DNA of 64,000 nucleotides from Oxalobacteraceae bacterium OTU3CAMAD1 (GTDB lineage Bacteria > Pseudomonadota > Gammaproteobacteria > Burkholderiales > Burkholderiaceae_D): NCBI GenBank assembly GCA_024123915.1, contig CP099650.1:2170001-2234000 (forward strand), read 5' to 3'. Under the pieces are notes generated by a model. The model was not told where the DNA came from. It worked only from the letters and a program-made list of their open reading frames with translations, and did no database searches. This document shows, piece by piece, positions 20,981 through 29,953 of the stretch (its first letter is position 1; every line of letters starts with the position of its first letter). The translations under genes were made by a program, and so were the position numbers.

Positions 20981-22162
20981 ATGAAATCTCACCACCGATT
21001 CACCCTGGCGCTGACTGGCGCCTTGTTGTTCACCGCCTTGCCGGGCGGCGCCGCCAGCCTCGCCGAGCGCTGGGACACCCTGCGCGCCGAGCAGCCCAAG
21101 CTGGCCGCGCGCGACGCCGCAAAAACGCTCAGCGTCTCGGAAGCGGACCTGCTGGCGACGGGCATCGGCAAAACCGTCGTCCGCCTCAAGGAAGGGGATA
21201 CCGTGCCGCGCGAAATTATGCGCCGCGCGCTGGACCTGGGCAAAGTACTGGCGCTGACGCGCAACGAAAACGGTGTGCTCGAGCGCACCGGCGTCGCCAG
21301 CAAGCTCAAGTCGCAGGACGAGATTCTCGGCCTCGAGGAAGACAAGCAAAAAGAACGCGAAGCGCGCCTGCGCAACATCGCCGGGGGCTACTTGGGCGGC
21401 GAGATCGACCTGCGCTTCACCTTCGACAAATGGAAATACGCGTTCGCCGTGACGCAGCCGGGCAAGGACGGCGTCGTCACGCGCAGCCTGCAATTCTTCG
21501 ACGCCAGCGGCAACGCCGTGCACAAGCTGTACCTTAAGAACGAGGCCGGCGTGCCGGTGTTCGACAAGCTGGTGGCGGACTTCCGCGCGCCGTCGCAAAG
21601 CGCCGACCTGAAAGTAGCCGCGCAATCTGCGAAGGCCAAGGAAAAACCGGACAGCGAGATCGACGTCAAGGAATTCCAGCTGGCATGGAACGAAATCAAC
21701 GACGTACACCAGTTCAACCGTTTGTTGACGGAGTTCGGCGTCTCGCGCCAGCAAGCGATGCGCCTCGCGCCTGCCGGCGCCGCCACGCGCATCACGCCGC
21801 AAGCGGTGCGCCAGCTGCTGGAAGAGACGGCCAAGCAAAAGATCGACATCATGGTCTTTTTAGGCAACGGCTCGACGATCCAGATCTTCAGCGGCAAGGT
21901 CGGCAAGGTCGCCGCCTCGCCGGGCTGGTTCAACGTGCTCGACCCGGAATTCAATCTGCACCTGCGTGACAGCGCCTTCGCCAGCGGCTGGGTGGTCAAG
22001 CGCGCGGGCATCACCTCGGTCGAGTTCTACGACAACAACAGCGACCAGGTCGTCAGCTTCTTCGGCGTGCGCGAACCGAAGAAACCGCAGCCGGCAAGCT
22101 GGATCAACATGACCGCAGCCTTGCCGAAAGCCGAAGACGCCTCGCGCCAAGCCAGCCGCTAA
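20981..22162 (+). CDS. HmuS/HemS-like haem-handling protein with a signal peptide
   Basis: 393-aa two-repeat protein of the HemS/ChuS family, which binds and degrades or shuttles haem. The family N-terminus (LAERWDTLRAEQPKLAARDAAKTLSVSEADLLATG) begins only at about residue 27. The probable haem-ligand histidine lies in FFDASGNAVHKLYLK; the second repeat has WNEINDVHQFNRLL. Unlike known cytoplasmic members, it starts MKSHHRFTLALTGALLFTALPGGAAS, a clear Sec signal. CGGAG precedes this ATG and no alternative start lies before the family domain, so export to the periplasm is likely. The gene follows the haem receptor by 18 bases. Confidence 0.88.
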   Translation: MKSHHRFTLALTGALLFTALPGGAASLAERWDTLRAEQPKLAARDAAKTLSVSEADLLATGIGKTVVRLKEGDTVPREIMRRALDLGKVLALTRNENGVLERTGVASKLKSQDEILGLEEDKQKEREARLRNIAGGYLGGEIDLRFTFDKWKYAFAVTQPGKDGVVTRSLQFFDASGNAVHKLYLKNEAGVPVFDKLVADFRAPSQSADLKVAAQSAKAKEKPDSEIDVKEFQLAWNEINDVHQFNRLLTEFGVSRQQAMRLAPAGAATRITPQAVRQLLEETAKQKIDIMVFLGNGSTIQIFSGKVGKVAASPGWFNVLDPEFNLHLRDSAFASGWVVKRAGITSVEFYDNNSDQVVSFFGVREPKKPQPASWINMTAALPKAEDASRQASR

Positions 22163-22173
22163 TGCAACTGCGG

Positions 22174-22282
22174 CAACTCCGGGGTCAGGTCCTCCATTGC
22201 TACACGAACTGATCGCTAGTGCAGCGAAAACCTCGGCTAGTGATGGGCCCGTGTAGCAATGGAGGACCTGACCCTGGAGTTG
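22174..22282. repeat. Long inverted repeat (GGGGTCAGGTCC family), copy 1
   Basis: Arms of 33 bases at 22174-22206 and 22250-22282 pair with one G-T mismatch around a 43-base loop. It sits between two converging genes, 11 bases after the hmuS-like stop and 3 bases from the glycerophosphodiesterase stop, so it may also act as a two-way terminator. A second family member is at 60956-61032. Confidence 0.8.
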
Positions 22283-22285
22283 GTT

Positions 22286-23491
22286 TTAGGCACCGACGGC
22301 GGCGCGGCCCAGCGCGGGATCGTCGGTGAAGAAGCCATCCAGGCCGACGGCGATGTAACGCTTCATCTCGGCGATCGAACCGGCTTCATTGCGCGCCTGC
22401 AAACTGCCGCCATCGCGAAAATCGGCCGCCAGGAACTGGTTCTCCGGCCGGAACGTCCACGGCTCCACACGCAGGCCAGCCTTGTGCGCGTCGTCCACCA
22501 GCGACGTCGGCTCGGCCAGACTGCCGTCCTTCTTCAGCGGAATGATCGAGCGCGTCGGCGGCGCCACCACGTCGGCGTACTGCGCGATGTCGCGCAGGCC
22601 GGCCGGCGTGCACATCTGCGCGAAGGTCAGCTTGCCGCCGGCGGCCGCCACATCGATCGGCCGCACGTCCTGGCCGATCACCAGCTGCATGATGCGCAGG
22701 TTGGCGCGCCGTCCCAGCTTGCCGCGCAGGTACTTCAGATTAGCCACCTCGAACGACTGGATTTCGACCGGGTTGCGGCGCGTGTAATCGTGCGCGTCCA
22801 GAATCGACAGGAAACGGTCCTCCAGCGGCAGGCCGACGCTGGCGAAATAGGTCGATTGCTTCAACTCCGGCACGATGCCGATGATGCGCCCGCGCGCCGC
22901 CGCCTCGGCCGCGACGAAGTCGATGATCTCCTCGAACGTCGCCACCTGGAACATGCCGTTGTACTGCGCGCTGCCCGGACGATAAGTCGGAATACGTTCG
23001 ACCGCGCGCAAGGTCTTCAGTTCCGCCAAGGTGAAGTCGTCGACGAACCAGCCGTCGTGCGCCTCGCCGTCGATGGTCTTGCGCGTCTTGCGGCTGGCGA
23101 ACTCCGGATGGCTGGCGACGTCGGTAGTCTCGCTCAGATACGCCTCGTGCCGCGCGACCAGCACGCCGTCCTTGGTGCTGCACAGGTCCGGCTCGACATA
23201 GTCGGCGCCGTCGGCGATGGCCTTGGCGTACGATGCCAGGGTGTGCTCGGGCCGCAGCGCGCTGGCGCCACGGTGCGCGAACACCAGCGGCTTCTTGCCG
23301 CCGCCGATGCCGCCGGCGCCGACCGGTGCGATGCCCGGCAGGCCGGACTGGTCAGCCAGGCCGCCAGTCGCCGCCAGCACCGACGATGCCGGCAACAACA
23401 GCGAGGCGCCGGCCGTCAGCGCCGCTGTCCGGATAAATCCCCGGCGAGACAGGCGCGACGGCAACGGGTTCGGCAAATAAAGTGTGTTCAT
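22286..23491 (-). CDS. Tat-exported glycerophosphodiester phosphodiesterase
   Basis: Periplasmic enzyme releasing glycerol 3-phosphate from glycerophosphodiesters, 401 aa. The twin-arginine signal is SRRGFIRTAA near residues 15-24. GDPD motifs follow: FAHRGA (His73), PEHT, the metal ligands in VEPDLCSTKDGVLVARHE, and LDGFFTDDP at the C-terminus. Its ATG shares one base with the stop of the upstream TonB receptor (TGATG), so the two are co-translated and probably act together on one substrate. Confidence 0.93.
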   Translation of the reverse strand: MNTLYLPNPLPSRLSRRGFIRTAALTAGASLLLPASSVLAATGGLADQSGLPGIAPVGAGGIGGGKKPLVFAHRGASALRPEHTLASYAKAIADGADYVEPDLCSTKDGVLVARHEAYLSETTDVASHPEFASRKTRKTIDGEAHDGWFVDDFTLAELKTLRAVERIPTYRPGSAQYNGMFQVATFEEIIDFVAAEAAARGRIIGIVPELKQSTYFASVGLPLEDRFLSILDAHDYTRRNPVEIQSFEVANLKYLRGKLGRRANLRIMQLVIGQDVRPIDVAAAGGKLTFAQMCTPAGLRDIAQYADVVAPPTRSIIPLKKDGSLAEPTSLVDDAHKAGLRVEPWTFRPENQFLAADFRDGGSLQARNEAGSIAEMKRYIAVGLDGFFTDDPALGRAAVGA

Positions 23492-25899
23492 CAGAAGTCA
23501 GCCATCAAAGTCAGGAAGCCCTGACGTGGTGCGATCGGGAATGTATTGTAAGTCCCGCTGGCCGCGCCGACCACCACATTCAAGCTGCCCTCGCGGTCGG
23601 CCAGGTTGGTGATGTTGACGCGGTAGCGCGCGTTCTTGATCAAGCCGCCGTTGAGGAAGGGCAGCTTGCCCGACACGCCAAGGCTCATCAGGAAGTAGCT
23701 CGGCACCGACAGGTCGTTGGTGTAGGTCGCGTAGCGCTTGCCGACGTAGTCGCCGATCAGCTGGAACTCGGTGTCGGCGACGGTCAGGGTGGCGACGGTC
23801 TTGTTCATCCACTCCGGGCTGCCTGGCACGGCCTTGCCGGCGGTCGGCACCACGGCCGTGCCATTGCTGTAGTTGTCCTGGTACTCGGAACGGTTGTAAG
23901 ACAGCGCGTTATACAGCGAGAACATGCGGCCGAAGTGCAGCGTGCCGGACAGGTCGAGACCGTCCGTCTTGACGCTGCCGACGTTGGCCAGCACCGGGTT
24001 GCCGCCGATGATGGACGAGATCACCGGCGTTGGGCTGATCGTCAGCAGGCGGTCCTTGAAGTTGACGTGGTAGACGTTGACCTGGCCGTCGATGGCGCTC
24101 AGCGCGCCCAGGTTGAGCTGGTGGCTGGTGCGCAGGCCGGCCTCATAGGTGATCGAGGTTTCCGGCTTGGCCGTGTCGCGGAACAGGTCGAACGCCTGCT
24201 GGCTCGCCAGACTCCACGGCGACGCGCCGCCACCGCCATAGGTAACGAACTGGCGCATGTTCTTCTGCACGTTGACGAACAACTGATCCTGCGGCGTGAT
24301 GTCCCAGCGCGCGCCGATCTGCGGCAGCAGCCATTTCTTGGTGGTGATCTTGCCGACCGGCAGAGCGGTCGAACCGTTGGCGATGGCGCCCACTTTAGGC
24401 TGCACCGGGAACTGGCCATCGGCCCATTGCAAACTCGACTTGAAGCCGGCTTGCAACGCGAGGTCGTCGCGCACGCGCCATTCGTCCTGCACCGAAATCT
24501 GCGCCACCTTGTTGTCGATCTCGCTGCCGTACTGGGTGATCAGCGGATCGCTGGGACGGTCGTACGGCGAGCTGGGATTGTTGACGTCCAGCGCGTACCA
24601 GCGGCGGTACGCCGACGAGCGGTTGCTTTCGAGCCAGAGGCTTGCCTGCAGCTTGTGGTCGCCCAGTTCGGTGGTCAGGCTCGACAGGTAGCCGCTGCGA
24701 TTGATGACGTATTCGGTGGTGCGCGTGGCGTAGCCGGAGTTGCCGAACACTTGCTTCAGGTTCTGGCCCGGGAAATAGACCGCGAACAAGCCCGGCAGGC
24801 CTGCAACACCGATCGGGCCGGCCACCACGCCGACGCCGTCGTCGTTGTGATAGTAGATCTGGTTCGACCAGGTGGTCGATTCGCCCAGGTTCATGTCGAA
24901 CTTGGCGTAGGTCAGCCAGTCGGTGCGCTGGGCGTCGCTGTAGTAGTTGCGGTAGTTGTTGCCCTCGGCGGCCGGCGTGGCGCCGGTCGGCGACAGGTAG
25001 GAAACCGCCTGCTGGAAGTTCGGGTACAGGAAGGGACGGGTGTACGGCTGGAACTTCTCGGTGGCCGAGCGCACGGTGCTGTCCTCGTTCGGCTCGATCT
25101 TGTCCGAGTAGTTCAGGAACAAGGTCAGTTTGCCCAGGCTCGACTGGTTGACGAACTTGGCGTTGAACTGGTCGCCGCCCTGGCGGCCCTTGAAGTCCCA
25201 GGCGCGCTGTTCGTGGTGCACGCCGGAGATGTAGGCGCTGTTGCCTTCGCCGAAGGCGCCGGTGTCGTAGCGCATGAAGGTGCGCGAGGTCTTGTAGCTG
25301 CCGACGGTCTGCTGGACCGCGAGGTTGCGCGTCTGCGATGGATCGCTGGAGAAGGTCTCGATGGTGCCGCCCAGGTTGCTGGTCGACGCGGTCGACAGGT
25401 CGCCGGCGCCCGACGACAGGATCACGCTGCCGACGTTCTCGCTGATGACGGCGCGCTGCGGCGACAGGCCGTTGTAGTTGCCGTATTGCTGGTCGCCCAG
25501 CGGCACGCCGTCCATCGTGTAGCCCAGTTGCGGGCTGCTGAAACCGTGGATGAACAGCGAGGTGTTCTGTTCGTTGTTGCCCCACGGGTCGGCGGTCTGG
25601 AAGCTGACGCCCGGCAGGGTTTGCAGCGCCTTCAATGGATTGATGCCCGGCAGGATCTTCTGCATATCGCTCTTGGTCATCGCGACCGACGAGCGGGTCT
25701 TGCGGGTGGCGATTTCCACGGTGGCCATCGGCGCGGCGGCAGCGGCGGCGGTGTCCACGCTATCGGCAGCGGCGGCGGGCGCGTCGGCGGCATTGGCCGG
25801 CGCGGCCATGTCGGCGACGGCGGCGGCAACGTTGGCGGCGATGGCCAGCATCGGGAAGCTCAGCGCGGCGAAGCACACTGCGGATAATTTCTTGTTCAT
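23491..25899 (-). CDS. TonB-dependent receptor coupled to glycerophosphodiesterase
   Basis: 802-aa outer-membrane receptor. Signal peptide (AVCFAALSFPMLAIAANVAA), an Ala-rich linker, plug (MQKILPGINPLKALQTLPGVSF, SLFIHGFSSPQLGYTMDGVPLGD, NLGGTIETFSS), and a barrel ending in the terminal Phe of TLMADF. The ATG at 25899 has AAGG upstream; an in-frame ATG at 25956 precedes it without a ribosome site. Overlap with the esterase gene and the candidate Pho box suggest phosphate-ester scavenging, with glycerophosphodiesters or similar organophosphates as ligand. This is inference. Confidence 0.9.
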   Translation of the reverse strand: MNKKLSAVCFAALSFPMLAIAANVAAAVADMAAPANAADAPAAAADSVDTAAAAAAPMATVEIATRKTRSSVAMTKSDMQKILPGINPLKALQTLPGVSFQTADPWGNNEQNTSLFIHGFSSPQLGYTMDGVPLGDQQYGNYNGLSPQRAVISENVGSVILSSGAGDLSTASTSNLGGTIETFSSDPSQTRNLAVQQTVGSYKTSRTFMRYDTGAFGEGNSAYISGVHHEQRAWDFKGRQGGDQFNAKFVNQSSLGKLTLFLNYSDKIEPNEDSTVRSATEKFQPYTRPFLYPNFQQAVSYLSPTGATPAAEGNNYRNYYSDAQRTDWLTYAKFDMNLGESTTWSNQIYYHNDDGVGVVAGPIGVAGLPGLFAVYFPGQNLKQVFGNSGYATRTTEYVINRSGYLSSLTTELGDHKLQASLWLESNRSSAYRRWYALDVNNPSSPYDRPSDPLITQYGSEIDNKVAQISVQDEWRVRDDLALQAGFKSSLQWADGQFPVQPKVGAIANGSTALPVGKITTKKWLLPQIGARWDITPQDQLFVNVQKNMRQFVTYGGGGASPWSLASQQAFDLFRDTAKPETSITYEAGLRTSHQLNLGALSAIDGQVNVYHVNFKDRLLTISPTPVISSIIGGNPVLANVGSVKTDGLDLSGTLHFGRMFSLYNALSYNRSEYQDNYSNGTAVVPTAGKAVPGSPEWMNKTVATLTVADTEFQLIGDYVGKRYATYTNDLSVPSYFLMSLGVSGKLPFLNGGLIKNARYRVNITNLADREGSLNVVVGAASGTYNTFPIAPRQGFLTLMADF

Positions 25900-25954
25900 G
25901 TTCTGCCTTGAAAAACCGATTGAAAGAGTGATAACAGGGGTAGCAACGCTGCGC

Positions 25955-25988
25955 ATGATAGTGACGGTGTGTTACCGGGTGATGACCG
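25955..25988 (-). promoter_or_regulatory. Candidate Pho box and -10 for the receptor-esterase operon
   Basis: Read on the minus strand, CGGTCAT-CACC-CGGTAAC (25988-25971) matches the PhoB direct repeat CTGTCAT-N4-CTGTCAY at 11 of 14 repeat bases. TATCAT (25960-25955) follows after exactly 10 bases, the arrangement of PhoB-activated promoters. It lies 72 bases before the receptor ATG. Confidence 0.45.
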
Positions 25989-26029
25989 ATGCGTTACACT
26001 GCCGTATGGAAATAAGAGGGAAGAACACG

Positions 26030-26353
26030 ATGCGCATACTTCTGATGCTGGCGTTGGCGTTGCCACTGGCCGGCTGTTACACGGTCAACCAGGAACGGCT
26101 GGGCAACTTCGTCACCGGCACCGTGCAGCCCGGCATGCCGCTGGAGCAGGCTGTGGCGCGCATGCGGGTCGAGGGCTTTTCGTGCAACACCAGCAGTGCC
26201 GGCACGGTGACAATCTGCACCCGGACGCAGGAACGGCTGATGCGTGGCGCCTGCGTCGAACGCGTCGATCTGGTCCGCAGCGCGACGTCGGCCAAGACGC
26301 TGGGTGCGGTCGATATTCTGGAAGTCAAATGCGCCAAGATCAAGATGTGGTAG
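26030..26353 (+). CDS. Small lipoprotein
   Basis: 107-aa lipoprotein with lipobox LPLAGC (lipidated Cys at residue 16: MRILLMLALALPLAGCYTV). The mature part has three further cysteines besides the lipid anchor (FSCNT, TICTRTQ, RGACVE), suggesting a disulfide, and no recognised domain. The ATG at 26030 is preceded by AGAGGGAAG; an ATG at 26006 is also in frame but would displace the lipoprotein signal. It diverges from the receptor-esterase operon and is followed 6 bases later by an SBF transporter gene. Confidence 0.75.
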   Translation: MRILLMLALALPLAGCYTVNQERLGNFVTGTVQPGMPLEQAVARMRVEGFSCNTSSAGTVTICTRTQERLMRGACVERVDLVRSATSAKTLGAVDILEVKCAKIKMW

Positions 26354-26359
26354 CCCGCG

Positions 26360-27331
26360 ATGAACCGTCCCAAATTCCTACCCGATAACTTCACCTTGGC
26401 GATGATCGTGACGATCGGCGCCGCCAGCCTGTTCCCGTGCACCGGCCAGGGCGCCGTCATCTTCAACGGCATCACGCACGCTGCCGTGTGCCTGCTGTTT
26501 TTCCTGCACGGCGCCAAGCTGTCGCGCGAAGCGGTGGTGGCCGGCATCACGCATTGGCGGCTGCATTTGCTGGTGTTGCTGTGCACCTTCGCGCTGTTCC
26601 CCTTGTTGGGATTCGTGCTCAAGCCGCTGCTGATGCCGTTGGTGACCCCGGATCTGTATCTGGGCATCCTGTTCCTGTGCATGCTGCCGTCGACGGTGCA
26701 ATCGTCAATCGCCTTCACGGCCGCCGCGCGCGGCAATGTGCCGGCGGCGATATGCAGCGCGTCGGCGTCGAATTTGATCGGGATTTTCCTGACGCCGCTG
26801 ATGGTCGGGTTGTTGACGGCCGCGCAGATGAAGGGTGGTTCGCCGTGGGAGTCGGCGTTGCAGATCGCCTTGCAATTGCTGCTGCCGTTTATCGCGGGCC
26901 AGGTCGCGCGGCGCTGGATCGGCGCCTGGGTCGAGCGCAACAAGCCGCTGACGCGGATGGTCGATCAGGGTTCGATTCTGCTGGTGGTGTACACCGCGTT
27001 CAGCGAGGCGGTCGGGCAGGGGCTGTGGCACCAGCTGTCGTGGGCGTCGCTGGGCGGGCTGATGTTGATTGACGTGGTGTTGCTGGGATCGGTGATGCTG
27101 ATCGCCGCGCAGTTGAGCCGGCGGTTGGGATTCAGCCGCGAGGACCGGATCGCGATTGTGTTCTGCGGATCGAAGAAGAGTTTGGCCAGCGGCGTGCCGA
27201 TGGCGAAGGTGCTGTTCGCCGGCGGTGCGCTGGGCGCCGTGGTATTACCGTTGATGTTGTTCCATCAATTGCAATTGATGGTGTGCGCGGTGCTGGCGCA
27301 GAGATATGCGAGAGAGCCCGAGGTGAAGTAG
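26360..27331 (+). CDS. Bile acid:sodium symporter (SBF-like) family transporter
   Basis: 323-aa inner-membrane protein with about nine or ten hydrophobic spans (VCLLFFLHG, LVLLCTFALFPLLGFVL, GILFLCMLPSTVQSSIAFT, and so on). The crossover-like motifs PSTVQSSIAFTAAARGN and FCGSKKSLASGVPMAK are typical of the SBF-like (YfeH) branch. The substrate is unknown. The gene begins 6 bases after the small lipoprotein gene and probably shares its transcript. A GGGGTC hairpin repeat follows the stop. Confidence 0.9.
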   Translation: MNRPKFLPDNFTLAMIVTIGAASLFPCTGQGAVIFNGITHAAVCLLFFLHGAKLSREAVVAGITHWRLHLLVLLCTFALFPLLGFVLKPLLMPLVTPDLYLGILFLCMLPSTVQSSIAFTAAARGNVPAAICSASASNLIGIFLTPLMVGLLTAAQMKGGSPWESALQIALQLLLPFIAGQVARRWIGAWVERNKPLTRMVDQGSILLVVYTAFSEAVGQGLWHQLSWASLGGLMLIDVVLLGSVMLIAAQLSRRLGFSREDRIAIVFCGSKKSLASGVPMAKVLFAGGALGAVVLPLMLFHQLQLMVCAVLAQRYAREPEVK

Positions 27332-27336
27332 GCTCC

Positions 27337-27383
27337 AACCCGCAAAGCGGCCACATGGGGTCGGACCCTTTGGGTCCGACCCC
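27337..27383. repeat. GGGGTC hairpin repeat, copy 2
   Basis: AACCCGCA at 27337-27344, then a 12-base-pair stem GGGGTCGGACCC / GGGTCCGACCCC with a TTT loop (27357-27383), followed by a TGCGGGG border. It lies between the converging SBF and hslO genes. Confidence 0.7.
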
Positions 27384-27403
27384 GGCCTGCGGGGTGCGGG
27401 GTA

Positions 27404-28357
27404 TTAGTGCTTAACGTCGCTCGCCGGTATCAGCGCCGCGACCGGCTCGTCACTGGCGAACAACTGCGCGCAATCGACCTTATCGTAGTCGTAATGCTGC
27501 CCGCAGAAATCGCAATTTACGCCCACGTGACCCTGTTCCTCCAGCACGCTGTCGACCTCCTCGCGGCCCAGCATCTTCAACATGTTGCCGACTTTTTCGC
27601 GCGTGCAGGTGCAATGGAACGACGGGCTCAACGGATCGAACACCCGAATCGTCTCCTCCCAGAACAAGCGCTGCATCAGCACATCCACGGTCGTTTCCAG
27701 CAACTCCTGCTCCTTCAACGTCGAGCCCAGGATCACCGCCCGGTTCCACGTCTCCAGCGCGTCTTCCTGCGTCAGCGGCTCGGCGCCGGCCTTGCCGCCA
27801 TGGTCCGGCAGCTTTTGCAGCAGCAAACCGCGCGAGACATTGTCGTCCGCAGCCAGCCACAGCTTGGTATCCAGCTGTTCCGAACGCAGCATATAGTTTT
27901 CAATGACGGTCGCCACATCGTCGCCGTCCAGCGGCACGATGCCCTGGTACGGCTGCTGGCCCGGCACCTTGTCGGCCGGATCGAGCGTGATGATGAAGCG
28001 GCCCTTGCCATTGGCGTTCAGCATCGCCGGCAAGGTGGCGTCGTCGGCGATGACGGCGCCCTCGGCCAGCTTGGCCGTGGCGCGCAGACGCAGGTCGGCA
28101 TCGCACTCGACCACCAGCAACTGCACCGGACCGTCGCCGTGGATTTGCATGATGATCGACCCGTTGAACTTCAGGTTGGCCGACAGCAGCGCCCCGGCGG
28201 CGACCATCTGGCCCAACAGCTTCTTGACCGCAGGAGGGTAGTCATGGCGCGACAACACCTCGCGCCACGTGGCCGAAATGTCGATGAACTCGCCGCGCAC
28301 GGCGGCGTTCTCGAAGATGAATTTCTGCAGGACATCCGTAGTCAGGGTAATGCTCAT
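27404..28357 (-). CDS. hslO: Redox-regulated chaperone Hsp33
   Basis: Cytoplasmic holdase activated by oxidation of its zinc cysteines; 317 aa. The substrate-binding domain is N-terminal (MSITLTTDVLQKFIFENAAVRGEFIDIS, VKKLLGQMVAAGALLSANLKF). The C-terminal redox switch is complete, CTC in FHCTCTREK and CDFC in VNCDFCGQHY. It follows the second gamma-carbonic-anhydrase gene by 3 bases, so they form a two-gene operon. Confidence 0.97.
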   Translation of the reverse strand: MSITLTTDVLQKFIFENAAVRGEFIDISATWREVLSRHDYPPAVKKLLGQMVAAGALLSANLKFNGSIIMQIHGDGPVQLLVVECDADLRLRATAKLAEGAVIADDATLPAMLNANGKGRFIITLDPADKVPGQQPYQGIVPLDGDDVATVIENYMLRSEQLDTKLWLAADDNVSRGLLLQKLPDHGGKAGAEPLTQEDALETWNRAVILGSTLKEQELLETTVDVLMQRLFWEETIRVFDPLSPSFHCTCTREKVGNMLKMLGREEVDSVLEEQGHVGVNCDFCGQHYDYDKVDCAQLFASDEPVAALIPASDVKH

Positions 28358-28360
28358 TTT

Positions 28361-28885
28361 TTATCCAATCTTTTTGAGTTGCGTCTTGAACAGCTGGCCG
28401 CGTTGCACATAGCTGTCGGCGCTGGCGAGCAGGCGCGCGGTATCCTCGGCGGTCAGGGTGCGCACGGCCTTGGCCGGCGAGCCGATGATCAGCGAGTTCT
28501 CAGGAAATTCCTTGCCTTCGGTGACCAGCGCGCCGGCCCCAACGAGGCAACCGGCGCCGATCTTCGCACCGTTCAGGATCACCGCCTGGATGCCGATCAG
28601 GGCGCCGTCGCCGATGGTGCAGCCGTGCAGCATGGCCTGGTGGCCGATGGTCACGTTCTTGCCCACGGTCAGCGGATAGCCCATGTCCGTATGCATCACG
28701 GTGCCTTCCTGGACGTTGCTGTTCTCGCCGATGGTGATGCGTTCGTTATCGCCGCGCAAGGTCGCGCCGAACCACACCGAGGTGTTGGCCTGTAACGTGA
28801 CTTTGCCCACCAGGGTCGCGCTGTCGGCGACAAATGACGATGCATCGATCTCTGGCGCGTGTTCGCCCAGTTGATAAATAGACAT
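28361..28885 (-). CDS. Gamma-carbonic-anhydrase family protein (second copy)
   Basis: 174-aa hexapeptide-repeat protein of the YrdA/PaaY type with metal-ligand histidines in GTVMHTDMG and [10 protein letters not shown] and the typical end [23 protein letters not shown]. Compared with the paralogue at 17782 it lacks the C-terminal tail. It lies directly upstream of hslO in an operon. Confidence 0.92.
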   Translation of the reverse strand: MSIYQLGEHAPEIDASSFVADSATLVGKVTLQANTSVWFGATLRGDNERITIGENSNVQEGTVMHTDMGYPLTVGKNVTIGHQAMLHGCTIGDGALIGIQAVILNGAKIGAGCLVGAGALVTEGKEFPENSLIIGSPAKAVRTLTAEDTARLLASADSYVQRGQLFKTQLKKIG

Positions 28886-28936
28886 TGGAAACCTTCGGTT
28901 GAATGATGGGAACGGCGGGATGGCGCTATTTTACGC

Positions 28937-28967
28937 TTGCACGACCAGCGAACGGTCGTGCTATTAT
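28937..28967 (+). promoter_or_regulatory. Promoter with operator-like inverted repeat
   Basis: TTGCAC (28937) and TATTAT (28962) are 19 bases apart. The 8-7-8 inverted repeat GCACGACC / GGTCGTGC (28939-28961) fills the spacer. A long spacer holding a palindrome is how MerR-type promoters look; a TetR-type operator would also fit. It faces the alpha/beta hydrolase gene. No regulator gene is adjacent. Confidence 0.45.
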
Positions 28968-29045
28968 TTTGCTTTGCGGCCAGCAATGTACCGATATTGC
29001 GCCGACTCCGCCGTTTTCAAGCTCGTCTAGACAAGGACAAGAACC

Positions 29046-29930
29046 ATGACGCTGACACCATCCCGCTCCGAATTCCTGACCATACGCGGTTTGCGTTGCC
29101 ATTTGCATCATTGGGGCAGGGAAGGCGCGCCCAAGATTTTCATGCTGCATGGCTGGATGGATGTGGGCGCCTCATTCCAGTTCGTCGTCGATGCCTTGAA
29201 GGGCGACTGGCACGTGATCGCACCGGACTGGCGCGGTTTTGGCCTGTCCGACCGTAGCGGCGACGACACGTATTGGTTCCCCGACTATCTGGCCGACCTG
29301 GACGCGATCCTGCGCCACTATTCGCCGGACAACGCGGTCGACATCGTCGGTCACAGCATGGGTGGCAACATCCTTGGCCTGTACGCTGGCGCGCGGCCGG
29401 AGCGTATCCGCAAGCTGGTCAACCTGGAAGGGGCGGGCCTGCGCGCCGCCAAGCCCGAGCAGGCGCCGGGCCGCTACGCCAAGTGGATGGATGGCTTGCT
29501 GGAAAAGCCCGAGCTGCGCACCTACCCGTCGCAACAGGCGGTGGCTGCGCGCTTGCAGAAAACCAATCCGCGCCTGAGCGACGAGCGCGCCGCCTTCCTG
29601 TCGCAGCACTGGTCGGCGCAGAACGAGCAGGGCGAGTGGGAAATCCTCGGCGACCCCGTGCACAAGCAACAAGGCCCGCTGCCGTACAACGTCGACGAGG
29701 TCATGGCGTGCTGGAAAGCCATCACGGCGCCGGTGCTGTGGGTCGAGGCCGACCAAACCAATATGTGGGACTGGCTCGGGTCGAAGCCGGGCGGGCAGGT
29801 CGAGCTGGAGCGCCGCCTCGGCTTTTTGCGCGACGTCACCCGCAAGATGGTGCATGATGCCGGCCATATGCTGCACCATGATCAGCCGGTCGAGCTGGCG
29901 GGGTACATCGAGGAATTCCTGACGCGCTGA
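29046..29930 (+). CDS. Alpha/beta hydrolase
   Basis: 294-aa cytoplasmic hydrolase with oxyanion-hole segment FMLHGWMDVG, nucleophile elbow GHSMGGN (Ser), and a C-terminal His in MVHDAGHMLHHDQP. The overall layout matches the MhpC/haloalkane-dehalogenase-like group, but the substrate is not predictable. AAGGACAAGAACC precedes the ATG. A palindrome-containing promoter lies about 80 bases upstream. Confidence 0.9.
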   Translation: MTLTPSRSEFLTIRGLRCHLHHWGREGAPKIFMLHGWMDVGASFQFVVDALKGDWHVIAPDWRGFGLSDRSGDDTYWFPDYLADLDAILRHYSPDNAVDIVGHSMGGNILGLYAGARPERIRKLVNLEGAGLRAAKPEQAPGRYAKWMDGLLEKPELRTYPSQQAVAARLQKTNPRLSDERAAFLSQHWSAQNEQGEWEILGDPVHKQQGPLPYNVDEVMACWKAITAPVLWVEADQTNMWDWLGSKPGGQVELERRLGFLRDVTRKMVHDAGHMLHHDQPVELAGYIEEFLTR

Positions 29931-29953
29931 AAATCACGCGTTCATCTGAACCA

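Noticed and set aside
18533..21838. 1101-codon minus-strand frame opposite the haem receptor and HmuS gene
   Set aside because: Composition is that of an antisense shadow, and the plus strand holds two clear genes with ribosome sites.
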